The translations under genes and the position numbers were made by a program. A model generated the notes under the pieces. That model ran no database searches. It was not told the origin of the DNA and saw nothing but the letters and a program-made list of their open reading frames with translations. A stretch of 31,546 bases of DNA from Melioribacteraceae bacterium (GTDB lineage Bacteria; Bacteroidota; Ignavibacteria; Ignavibacteriales; Melioribacteraceae), in the NCBI GenBank assembly GCA_026983755.1, contig JALSTL010000196.1:1-31546 (forward strand), given 5' to 3'. Each line of letters starts with the position of its first letter. Positions within the stretch are counted from its first letter, which is position 1. This document shows positions 8,099 through 15,765 of the stretch, in pieces.

Positions 8099-8752
8099 TT
8101 AAAAAATTAAATTTTTCAATTCGGTTGTAGAAGCAGTGATATTTTTGGTTTTGAAAACAGCCGAACCGGCAACAAAAATATCGCAACCGGCATCGGAAGC
8201 TTTAACAATAGTTTCTTTATTTATCCCACCGTCAATTTCAATTTTATAACCGAAATTATTTTCCGTTCTTTTTTCGAATAACCATTCGACTTTATTCAGT
8301 GTGTAATTTAAAAAAGATTGACCTCCAAAACCCGGATTAACAGACATTACAAGAATTATATCTGCCAAATGCAACACGGGTAGTAAAAGTTCAACAGGAG
8401 TAGCCGGATTAATTACAACACCGGCTTTTATTCCGTATTCTTTAATTTGATTGAGCAATCGATCCAAATGTATAACCTCTTCGTAATGAACGGTAATAAA
8501 GTTTGCTCCAGCTTTAACAAAATCGGATATTCTTTTTTCCGGTGTTTTTATCATAAGATGAACATCTATTGGTAATTCCGTAATGCTATTTACAGCCGAA
8601 ACAATTAAAGGACCGAATGTTATGTTAGGTACAAATTGTCCGTCCATAATATCGCAATGGATTATATCTGCACCGCCAATTTCTACAGCTCTTATTTGTT
8701 GTTCCAAATTTTTAAAATCCGCCGAAAGTATTGAAGGAGCTAATTGTTTCAT
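8099..8752 (-). CDS. rpe: Ribulose-phosphate 3-epimerase
   Basis: Rpe interconverts ribulose 5-phosphate and xylulose 5-phosphate in the pentose phosphate pathway. This is a TIM barrel of 217 aa, the usual length. Motifs in order: LAPSILSADF at the N-terminus, DIIHCDIMDGQFVPNITFG (metal ligands His and Asp, and phosphate loop), DVHLMIKTPE, TVHYEE, GVVINPATPVE, VMSVNPGFGGQSF, and the second catalytic aspartate in EIDGGIN, then AGSAVF. It starts 2 bp after the PASTA gene stop and precedes nagA by 15 bp, so the three are almost certainly cotranscribed. The PASTA-rpe adjacency recalls the prkC-rsgA-rpe order in Bacillus. Confidence 0.96.
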   Translation of the reverse strand: MKQLAPSILSADFKNLEQQIRAVEIGGADIIHCDIMDGQFVPNITFGPLIVSAVNSITELPIDVHLMIKTPEKRISDFVKAGANFITVHYEEVIHLDRLLNQIKEYGIKAGVVINPATPVELLLPVLHLADIILVMSVNPGFGGQSFLNYTLNKVEWLFEKRTENNFGYKIEIDGGINKETIVKASDAGCDIFVAGSAVFKTKNITASTTELKNLIF

Positions 8753-8754
8753 AT

Positions 8755-9483
8755 TTATTCGCTTTTGGTTATAAAAATATCTATCTCAGAACCTACATTA
8801 ACTAATTTATTTTTGGTAGGAAACTGTGCAACTACCGTGTTGGGTAAAAGATTCGGCGATTTTTGGTAATTTATTTTTCCCACTGTCAATGAATTTGCAC
8901 GTAATGTTTGTTTGGCTTCGGTGAAAGATTGTCCCAATAAATCCGGTACTCTGACCATTCCTATATTTGGACCAATACTAACATCAACATTTACCTTACT
9001 GCCTTTGGTAATTTCTTTTTCTTCTTTGGGATATTGTTTTATAACAATGTTTGTTTTATAATCCGATTTTACCTTTTTAATTTTATTAAGTTTAAGGCCC
9101 AGTCTTTTCAATGTAACTTTTACATCTCTTAATGTTTTGCCTTTTAGAAGGGGCATTAAAATTTTATAGTTACCGCCGCTAAAATAAAGATAAATTCTTC
9201 TGCCGGTTTTAACTATTTTACCTGCGGTCGGTTTCTGATACACAATATGATTTTTAGGAATTTTATCGCTGTACTTAGGTCCTTCAAGAATTACATTAAG
9301 TTTATGTTTTTCCACGTTCTTTTTGGCTTCGTCTTTTTGTAAGCCAACAACGTTTGGTACAACAACTTCTTCCTTTTTTACATACCAAGGCATAACTACT
9401 ACATCCAATAAAAATGTAACAACAGCCAAAACGGTAATTATACCTGCAAGTAATAAAATTATTTTTTTAAGAATAGGATTCAT
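8755..9483 (-). CDS. Membrane-anchored triple-PASTA protein without a kinase domain
   Basis: A 242-aa protein with a short cytosolic start, one membrane helix (about 9-29) and three consecutive PASTA repeats outside. The repeats are roughly residues 38-106 (beginning EVVVPNVVGLQKDEAKKNV), 107-174 (beginning KILMPLLKGKTLRDVKVTL) and 175-242 (beginning MVRVPDLLGQSFTEAKQTL). PASTA repeats occur in PknB/PrkC kinases and class B penicillin-binding proteins, and several bind muropeptides or lipid II. No kinase or transpeptidase domain is fused here, so it may be a sensor or scaffold at the periplasmic face. It is the first gene of the run to rpe, nagA, folP, dacA and a glycosyltransferase. No good ribosome binding site is visible ahead of the ATG. 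Confidence 0.88.
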   Translation of the reverse strand: MNPILKKIILLLAGIITVLAVVTFLLDVVVMPWYVKKEEVVVPNVVGLQKDEAKKNVEKHKLNVILEGPKYSDKIPKNHIVYQKPTAGKIVKTGRRIYLYFSGGNYKILMPLLKGKTLRDVKVTLKRLGLKLNKIKKVKSDYKTNIVIKQYPKEEKEITKGSKVNVDVSIGPNIGMVRVPDLLGQSFTEAKQTLRANSLTVGKINYQKSPNLLPNTVVAQFPTKNKLVNVGSEIDIFITKSE

Positions 9484-9640
9484 TGCGTAAATATATTAAA
9501 CAAGGTTTTTTTTAACAACTATAATAATTTTTTTAAAATATAATTGGATAATTTATTATTTTGCAATTTTAGTATAATTCAATTGTAATTAGGAGAGCGT
9601 TATACATAAATAATTTTTTTACTAAACTTATGGAGTAATT

Positions 9641-11056
9641 ATGTTTAAAGACCATCCTAAAGGTTTGTACGTTTTGTTTTTTACGGAAATGTGGGAACGT
9701 TTCAGTTATTACGGCATGCGTGCAATTCTTACTCTTTATATGATCAATGCACTACTATTTGATAAAGCTTTTACATCATCAATATATGGTTATTACACCG
9801 GACTTGTTTATTTAACGCCACTGTTAGGTGGTTATGTAGCAGATAAATATTGGGGAAACAGAAGGTCTATAATTGTTGGCGGCGTAATGATGCTTATAGG
9901 TCAGTTAACATTATCTGCCAGCGGTTTTTACTATTCCGCTTCTGCAAATCAAACCGTAGTTTCTTCTTTTACTTTTAATATTCAACAAATTCTTTTTATT
10001 TTCGGTCTTTTCTTTTTAATACTTGGCAACGGATTTTTTAAGCCGAATATTTCCACAATGGTTGGTTCGCTTTACCCAGCCGAAGCAATAAATATACGTG
10101 ATTCCGCATTTACTATTTTTTACATGGGTATTAATTTGGGAGCATTAATTGCACCGTTTATTGCCGGAGGATTAGGCGATACGGGAAATCCTGCGGATTT
10201 CAAATATGGTTTTCTTTCCGCAGCCGTTGGAATGGGAATCGGATTGTTGACTTTTTTAATCGGGAAAAATAAACATCTTGTTACACCCGCAGGAAAACCG
10301 GTAGGAATGGTACCTAAAAAGCAAACCAAAGAAGAAAAACTTGAAGCGGCAAACACTCCTTTAACCAAGATAGAAAAAGAAAGAATTGCCGTAATATTTA
10401 TTTTAGCTTTTTTTGTAATTTTCTTTTGGGCGGCTTTTGAACAAGCAGGTGTTTCCTTAACATTTTTTGCAGAAGAACAAACTAACAGAGTTATCGGTTG
10501 GTTGGGTAATTATATAATTCCTGCCAGTTTTTTTCAAGCAATAAATCCAATTGCAATTATTATTTTTGCTCCTATATTCGCAACTATTTGGACAAAATTA
10601 GGAAATATAAACAAGGAACCGAATACTCCTATGAAAATGGCAATGGGTCTTTTTCTTTTAGCTGCTGGTTTTGCGGTTCTGGTTATGGGTTCCAGAATTG
10701 CAGATACAGGTGTTAAAGTTAGTCCTCTTTGGCTGGTTGGTGCTTATACTTTACATACGTTCGGAGAATTATCTTTATCGCCTATAGGTCTTTCTATGGT
10801 TACAAAACTTTCTCCGGTTAGGTTTTCATCAATTTTGATGGGCATTTGGTTCGGTTCAAATGCAGCTGCAAATTGGTTAGCCGGGCAGTTAAGCACTTTT
10901 TATCCCGAAGCAGGAAAAACTACTTCTCTTCTTGGCTATTCTATTAATAACTTATCGGATTTCTTTACAATTTTTGTTGCTATGGGATTACTTGCATCGA
11001 TAATTTTGTTTCTATTAAATAAACTCTTATCAAAAATGATGCATGGAATTCATTAA
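9641..11056 (+). CDS. POT/PTR2 family proton-coupled peptide transporter
   Basis: A 471-aa inner-membrane transporter of the major facilitator superfamily that imports di- and tripeptides with protons. The ExxER motif of the family is at E16, E19 and R20 (FFTEMWERFSYYG), the second signature is LGNGFFKPNISTM with K134, and FWAAFEQAGVSL lies in the second half. Hydrophobic helices run throughout, with a charged loop around residues 215-245 that lies between the two halves. A GGAG five bases before the ATG supports the start. It diverges from the PASTA gene across 157 bp and is followed by nagB 46 bp later. Uptake of wall-derived peptides would suit the context but is an inference. Confidence 0.92.
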   Translation: MFKDHPKGLYVLFFTEMWERFSYYGMRAILTLYMINALLFDKAFTSSIYGYYTGLVYLTPLLGGYVADKYWGNRRSIIVGGVMMLIGQLTLSASGFYYSASANQTVVSSFTFNIQQILFIFGLFFLILGNGFFKPNISTMVGSLYPAEAINIRDSAFTIFYMGINLGALIAPFIAGGLGDTGNPADFKYGFLSAAVGMGIGLLTFLIGKNKHLVTPAGKPVGMVPKKQTKEEKLEAANTPLTKIEKERIAVIFILAFFVIFFWAAFEQAGVSLTFFAEEQTNRVIGWLGNYIIPASFFQAINPIAIIIFAPIFATIWTKLGNINKEPNTPMKMAMGLFLLAAGFAVLVMGSRIADTGVKVSPLWLVGAYTLHTFGELSLSPIGLSMVTKLSPVRFSSILMGIWFGSNAAANWLAGQLSTFYPEAGKTTSLLGYSINNLSDFFTIFVAMGLLASIILFLLNKLLSKMMHGIH

Positions 11057-11102
11057 AATAATATTTGAATGATGTTACACTAAAAATATATTTAGAGGTT
11101 AA

Positions 11103-11870
11103 ATGTTAGTTATAATAAAAAAAGATTATGAAAAACTCAGTAAAGAAGCTGCCAAATTGGTTGCTGATAGACTAAAGAAAAAACCGAATTTAGTTTTAGG
11201 GTTGGCTACCGGCAGCACTCCGCTTGGTTTGTATAAAGAACTAAGTCGTATGCACAAATATGAAGGATTGGATTTTTCCAAAGTTACTACTTTTAATTTG
11301 GATGAATATGTAGGTCTTCCACCTTCTCACGACCAAAGTTATCATTATTTTATGCAACAAAATTTTTTCAAAAATGTAAACTTGGATCCGCGTTATATTC
11401 ATGTTCCGCATGGAATGGCAAAAGACGTTGTGCAATTTTGTAAGTGGTACGAAGATAGAATAAAATCTTTTGGCGGAATAGATTTACAAATACTCGGTAT
11501 AGGAACGAACGGTCATATTGCTTTTAACGAACCGGGTTCTTCACTAGGTTCAAGAACAAGAATAAAAACTTTAACACCCGGAACAAGAAAAGACAATAAA
11601 AGATTTTTTAAAAATTCCGAAGAAGTTCCGAAATATGCAATAACAATGGGTGTTGGAACAATTATGGACGCAAAAGAACTTTTGTTAGTTGCCAGCGGTA
11701 AAGTTAAAGCAAATGCTATTCATAAAGCAGTTGAAGGACCTATTACGGCAATGTGTCCGGCTTCAATAATACAAATGCATAAAGAAGCTTTTGTAATTGT
11801 TGATAAAGATGCCGCTTCCAAACTTAAAGGAACTTATGTAGATTCTTGGCAACCTATTATTATTAAGTAA
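11103..11870 (+). CDS. nagB: Glucosamine-6-phosphate deaminase
   Basis: NagB converts glucosamine-6-phosphate to fructose-6-phosphate and ammonia, linking amino sugars to glycolysis. Motifs are VLGLATGSTPLGLY (31-44), FNLDEYVGL (64-72, containing the general-base aspartate D67), GIGTNGHIAFNEPGSS (132-147, with catalytic H138) and VGTIMDAKELLLVASGKVKA toward the end. At 255 aa it is slightly shorter than the hexameric E. coli enzyme (266 aa). Whether the allosteric GlcNAc-6-P site is kept cannot be judged by eye. AGAGG sits four bases before the ATG. The next gene (GlmU-like) follows after 14 bp, so breakdown and synthesis genes for amino sugars are paired. Confidence 0.96.
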   Translation: MLVIIKKDYEKLSKEAAKLVADRLKKKPNLVLGLATGSTPLGLYKELSRMHKYEGLDFSKVTTFNLDEYVGLPPSHDQSYHYFMQQNFFKNVNLDPRYIHVPHGMAKDVVQFCKWYEDRIKSFGGIDLQILGIGTNGHIAFNEPGSSLGSRTRIKTLTPGTRKDNKRFFKNSEEVPKYAITMGVGTIMDAKELLLVASGKVKANAIHKAVEGPITAMCPASIIQMHKEAFVIVDKDAASKLKGTYVDSWQPIIIK

Positions 11871-11874
11871 ATAT

Positions 11875-11878
11875 AGGA
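11875..11878 (+). promoter_or_regulatory. Ribosome binding site fixing the TTG start of the GlmU-like gene
   Basis: AGGA is followed by six bases and then TTG at 11885-11887. No ATG or GTG occurs in frame near the first beta strand, so this site decides the non-ATG start. Confidence 0.6.
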
Positions 11879-11884
11879 TTTAAT

Positions 11885-13138
11885 TTGAAAAGCATAATCA
11901 TTTTTGAAGATAAAAAATATCAACAACTTCAACCTTTAACTTTTTTTCGCCCGGCTTATCATTTACGATGCGGTATTCTTTCGTTACACAGAAAGATTAG
12001 ACGAAACTATCCGGGTATAAGAGTGGAATTAAATACACGTGCATATCTCAGACCGGTAATAAAACAAAATTATCCGGATGAAATTGTCAGTCATATCAAA
12101 TCCGATAATATTCTTTTTGTAAACGGTAGAATTCTTGTTGACGATGATTTTTACAAACTTGTTCCTTTAGAAGGACCGGATGAAATTTTTACTTCGGGTT
12201 CAACTTTTGTTGCGGCACGCTTAAGTGGTAATAATCTTAAAATTATAGGTGATTCATTAAAAGATGTTTTGGATATTTCAGATTTCCCAAAGCTCAAACA
12301 AAAAGAAATTAACGTAAAAGTTATTGAATATCCTTGGGATTTCATTCGTTATAATTCCGAAGAATTAGTAAAAGATTATTACAAAATTACGAATGATGCT
12401 AAACCAAATATAAAACAATTCCATGGAGTTCATTTTATCAATAAAAAAAATATTTTTATTTCCGAAGGTGTTTCCATTAAACCCGGGGCAGTTTTAGATG
12501 CCGAAGACGGTCCGATTTTTATAGGGAAAAATGTACAAATTTTTCACAATGCAATTATTCAAGGTCCTTCTTTTATAGGACAAAACTCATTGGTAAAAAT
12601 GGGAGCAACAATTTATCATAATACCAGCATAGGAAAAGTTTGTAAAGTAGGCGGAGAAATTGAAGATACAATTATACACAGCTATTCCAACAAACAACAT
12701 CACGGTTTTTTAGGAAATTCGTATCTCGGTTCTTGGGTAAACCTTGGAGCCGGAACAACTAACAGCGATTTAAAAAATAATTACGGCAACATTAAAGTTT
12801 TTATCAATAATAAACCGATTGACAGCGGCAGACAGTTTGTAGGTTTAACTATGGGAGATCACTCCAAAGCGGCAATTAACACATCTTTTAACACCGGCGC
12901 CGTTGTTGGTGTTTCTTCAAATGTTTTCGGCGGAAGTTTTCCACCTAAATATATGCCTTCTTTCAGCTGGGGCGGTTCCGATGCCATTACTACTTACGAT
13001 ATAGACAGAAGTATTGAAGTTGCCGAAAGAGTTATGGCAAGACGAAATGTACAAATGACGGATATAGACAAAGCTTTGTTCAGAAAGGTTTTCGAATTAA
13101 CGGTTGACGAACGCCGTAAATTGGGTTTACCGAAATAA
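11885..13138 (+). CDS. Alternative GlmU-type sugar nucleotidyltransferase / acyltransferase
   Basis: A 417-aa two-domain protein of the TIGR03991 type (putative UDP-GlcNAc diphosphorylase/GlcN-1-P N-acetyltransferase of Bacteroidota-like bacteria). The first half begins IIFEDKKYQQLQPLTFFRPAYHLRCG, the NTP_transf_4 signature, instead of the LAAGxGTRM loop of classical GlmU. From about residue 180 a left-handed beta-helix of hexapeptide repeats follows (for example IFIGKNVQIFHNAIIQGPSFIGQNSLVKMG in consecutive turns), including NLGAGTTNSDLKNNYGNIK and a GSFPPKYMPSFSWGG segment near the end. Predicted role: UDP-GlcNAc supply for wall and lipid A. It starts at TTG with AGGA six bases upstream, 14 bp after nagB. 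Its activity is known only by family inference. Confidence 0.85.
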   Translation: MKSIIIFEDKKYQQLQPLTFFRPAYHLRCGILSLHRKIRRNYPGIRVELNTRAYLRPVIKQNYPDEIVSHIKSDNILFVNGRILVDDDFYKLVPLEGPDEIFTSGSTFVAARLSGNNLKIIGDSLKDVLDISDFPKLKQKEINVKVIEYPWDFIRYNSEELVKDYYKITNDAKPNIKQFHGVHFINKKNIFISEGVSIKPGAVLDAEDGPIFIGKNVQIFHNAIIQGPSFIGQNSLVKMGATIYHNTSIGKVCKVGGEIEDTIIHSYSNKQHHGFLGNSYLGSWVNLGAGTTNSDLKNNYGNIKVFINNKPIDSGRQFVGLTMGDHSKAAINTSFNTGAVVGVSSNVFGGSFPPKYMPSFSWGGSDAITTYDIDRSIEVAERVMARRNVQMTDIDKALFRKVFELTVDERRKLGLPK

Positions 13139-13139
13139 A

Positions 13140-14753
13140 ATGTTTAAAAATTATTTTTATTTACTTCGCTTGGTAAACGAACTTAACTTTTTACTAAGCG
13201 GGAAAACCATTCATAGTATTTATTCGCAAGAAAAAAATATTTTATATTTCGATATTTCCGAAAAGGAAACTCCCTACAAGCATTTGATTATTTCCGCCAA
13301 TCAAAATTTACCTTATATTTTGATAAAAGAAAAACATCATAAAGCAAAAAAAAATTTAATCGAGTTTTATAAAAATTATTTGCCCGAAAAAATTTTATCG
13401 GTTACAATTGCAAAAAACGATAGAATTATTAAGTTTGAAACTGCTCTTTTTTCTTTATATTTTATTTTGATGGGCAATAACACAAATGTTGTTCTACATG
13501 ATAAAAACGGTAATTACTTCCCTTTCACAAAAACAAAACTAAGTTTTAACAAAATATTAAATGATAAAACTTTTTCTAACAATTTAAATTTTGAAATAAA
13601 CGCAAACAATTTTAAAACCGTTGAAGAATTACAAAACGCTTATCCGCAAATTTCCAAAGATTTAATGGAAGAAATACTTTTAAGAGAGAAAAATAATTTA
13701 AATAAAAATTTAACGGATAGTTTTAAAAGCGTTGTAGATGATATTCTAATAAAAAATATTTGTATTCAATATATTCAAGCTATACAAAAAGTAAAATTCT
13801 TTCCAGTAACTTTTAATATTTTTCCTGCGAATAATTGTAAACAAAAATTTAATTCTTTTAATACCGCTTTGACGGAATATTTAAAAATATTTTATAAAAT
13901 TAAAAAACAAAAAAGATTAAGTAATGAATTAAACAAATATTTTAAGACGCATTTAACAAAATTATCAAACAAATTAAACAATCTGAAAATACGCATTGAA
14001 AGAGGTTCAAAAGAAAATGATTACAAAACCTTTGCCAATTTGTTACAAATAAATAGACACGTAATTACCAAAGGATTAAATAAAGTTGAACTTAAAAATT
14101 ATGAAACAAATAAAAATGTAATAATAAAATTGGAACCGGAACTTACAATTAATAAGAACATCGATAGATACTATGAAAAATCAAAAGATGAAAAGATTAA
14201 CTATAATAAATCGAAAGAGTTGTTTAACTTTACGAAACAAAAATACGAATCTTTGCTTAAACTAAAAAAAGAATTTGAAACTGCCGAAGGCATTGATATT
14301 ATTGAACAAATTCATAATAAGTTAATACATAAAAAAGAAAAAATAATAAAAATGGAAACCGGATATAAATTTAAATATCGACATTATCTTATTGATGATA
14401 AATACAATATATTTGTTGGTAAAGACAGTAAAAGCAACGATTATCTATCATTAAAATTTGCCAAACAAAACGACTACTGGTTTCATGCAAGAGGTTTGCC
14501 GGGCTCTCATGTTGTTTTACGCGTTGAAAACACAAAAGAAGGAATTCCCAAAAATATATTAAAAAAAACCGCTTCAATTGCTGCATTTTACAGCAAAGCA
14601 AAAACGGCGGGAACTGCGTCGGTTAATTACACATTGGCAAAATTTGTCCATAAAAAAAAAGGAATGGAACCCGGTAAAGTTTTACTTACTAAAGAAAATA
14701 CACTTTTGGTTAAACCCGGTATTCCGGAAAATTGTATATTGGTTAACGAATAA
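13140..14753 (+). CDS. rqcH: NFACT-domain protein, RqcH-like (Tae2/NEMF/FbpA family)
   Basis: RqcH binds stalled large ribosomal subunits and tRNA-Ala and adds C-terminal alanine tails to nascent chains for degradation. The N-terminal NFACT-N domain starts NYFYLLRLVNELN. N93-D94-R95 (NDRIIKF) looks like the conserved Asp-Arg pair used in tRNA contact. A coiled-coil middle runs from about 245 to 400 and contains ANLLQINRHVITKGLNKVEL. The C-terminal NFACT-R (DUF814) domain holds DYWFHARGLPGSHVVLR. The usual 'MGRHSN' loop reads MGNNTN. I chose ATG 13140 (537 aa), 1 bp after the GlmU-like stop, over an upstream TTG at 13104 inside that gene. An additional role in surface adhesion, as claimed for FbpA relatives, is possible. 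Confidence 0.88.
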   Translation: MFKNYFYLLRLVNELNFLLSGKTIHSIYSQEKNILYFDISEKETPYKHLIISANQNLPYILIKEKHHKAKKNLIEFYKNYLPEKILSVTIAKNDRIIKFETALFSLYFILMGNNTNVVLHDKNGNYFPFTKTKLSFNKILNDKTFSNNLNFEINANNFKTVEELQNAYPQISKDLMEEILLREKNNLNKNLTDSFKSVVDDILIKNICIQYIQAIQKVKFFPVTFNIFPANNCKQKFNSFNTALTEYLKIFYKIKKQKRLSNELNKYFKTHLTKLSNKLNNLKIRIERGSKENDYKTFANLLQINRHVITKGLNKVELKNYETNKNVIIKLEPELTINKNIDRYYEKSKDEKINYNKSKELFNFTKQKYESLLKLKKEFETAEGIDIIEQIHNKLIHKKEKIIKMETGYKFKYRHYLIDDKYNIFVGKDSKSNDYLSLKFAKQNDYWFHARGLPGSHVVLRVENTKEGIPKNILKKTASIAAFYSKAKTAGTASVNYTLAKFVHKKKGMEPGKVLLTKENTLLVKPGIPENCILVNE

Positions 14754-14778
14754 TATATTTAGTATAAAGAAAGTAAAA

Positions 14779-15306
14779 ATGCAAAATATTAAACCTTTAA
14801 CATTAAATAATAAAACAAGCATAAAAAAAATAATTTATATTTTGAGCGGCTCAATAATTTTAAGTCTATTTTATAATATTGTATCTGTTGACGGAATAGA
14901 TTTTGTTAGAGAACCTCAAATTGTAAAACCGTTAAAAAGTATTGATATTATTGATGAATCGGACTCTACAAAAACACTTAAAGCCATTACATTGGTACAA
15001 GCGGTTAAAATATTTAACAATAAAAAAGCTTTGTTTATCGATGCAAGAGATCAATGGGATTTTGCAGAAAGCCATATTAAAGGTGCTGTAAATATTCCGG
15101 AATTTAGTTTTAAACCGGATAATAAAAAATTGGCCCAAATACCTAAAAGTAAAATTCTGATTGTTTATTGTTCCTCTAACGACTGTAATGTAAGTAAACG
15201 CCTTGCAAAACAATTATTGAAATTAGGTTATTTGAAATCTTATGTATATTTGGGAGGTTTTACCGAATGGAAAGAAGCCAAACTTCCAATAGAGAAAGAA
15301 AAATAA
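14779..15306 (+). CDS. Membrane-anchored rhodanese-like protein
   Basis: A 175-aa protein with one N-terminal membrane helix (about 18-36) and a single rhodanese domain (about 70-170). The fold markers are IDARDQWDFAESHIKGAVNIP (87-107) and the active-site loop YCSSNDCNVSKRLA, with C131 and C136 as candidate sulfur carriers, then YLGGFTEWKEAKLPI. The double-cysteine loop differs from the simple YCxxGxRS form. The orientation would place the domain outside the cytosol. A longer frame runs upstream to 14578 inside rqcH, but its extra 67 residues are basic and unrelated, so the ATG at 14779 is preferred. The next gene, a MauE/DoxX-like protein, begins 1 bp after the stop, which suggests a joint role in thiol or sulfur redox. 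Confidence 0.85.
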   Translation: MQNIKPLTLNNKTSIKKIIYILSGSIILSLFYNIVSVDGIDFVREPQIVKPLKSIDIIDESDSTKTLKAITLVQAVKIFNNKKALFIDARDQWDFAESHIKGAVNIPEFSFKPDNKKLAQIPKSKILIVYCSSNDCNVSKRLAKQLLKLGYLKSYVYLGGFTEWKEAKLPIEKEK

Positions 15307-15307
15307 A

Positions 15308-15760
15308 ATGAAAAGAGATATACTTATAAATTATACAATTGCAATTTTAAGAATTTACCTTGCTCTGTTTTTTATTCTAAGCGGAATTGTAAAAATCAAT
15401 GACCTGCAAGGTTTTGCAGAATCAATAGAAAATTATAAAATTCTTCCTTTCTATTTAATTAACATTACGGCTATTGTTATACCTTGGATTGAAGTTGTTG
15501 CCGGTTCTTTATTATTACTTGGTATCAGCATTAAAGAAAGTTCAATAGTTATTTTATTTCTTTTGTTGATTTTTTCAACTGCTATTATTATTGCTATGGC
15601 AAAAGGATTAAACATAAATTGCGGTTGTCAAGGTGCAGTTTATGCTCAAAGAATAGGCATGGCAAAACTTTTTGAAAATATTGCGTTAATAATTATGGAC
15701 TTGCTTTGCATTAAATATCCGAAACAAAAATTAACATTTTTGAACTCGTCTCGGTTATAA
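15308..15760 (+). CDS. MauE/DoxX-like redox-associated membrane protein
   Basis: A 150-aa protein with four predicted membrane helices (about 10-30, 47-72, 77-98, 120-136). The start LRIYLALFFILSGIVKINDLQGF (14-36) is the typical MauE/DoxX opening. A Cys-x-Cys pair (C105, C107 in NINCGCQG) follows the third helix, as expected for members thought to take part in thiol oxidation or to feed electrons to thioredoxin-like partners. It is placed 1 bp after the rhodanese gene and 5 bp before a glycosyltransferase gene. The redox partner and substrate are not visible. The family call rests on topology, the N-terminal motif and the cysteines. Confidence 0.8.
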   Translation: MKRDILINYTIAILRIYLALFFILSGIVKINDLQGFAESIENYKILPFYLINITAIVIPWIEVVAGSLLLLGISIKESSIVILFLLLIFSTAIIIAMAKGLNINCGCQGAVYAQRIGMAKLFENIALIIMDLLCIKYPKQKLTFLNSSRL

Positions 15761-15765
15761 AAAAC

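Noticed and set aside
9484..9640. TATAAT elements at 9520-9525 and 9573-9578 as divergent promoters
   Set aside because: No acceptable -35 partner at proper spacing, and such hexamers are frequent in A+T-rich DNA.
13104..13139. TTG start 12 codons upstream for the RqcH-like gene
   Set aside because: It falls inside the GlmU-like gene, and the homologous N-terminus begins at ATG 13140.
14578..14778. N-terminal extension of the rhodanese frame inside rqcH
   Set aside because: The extra residues are basic, unrelated to rhodaneses and lie within a confident gene. ATG 14779 directly precedes the membrane helix.
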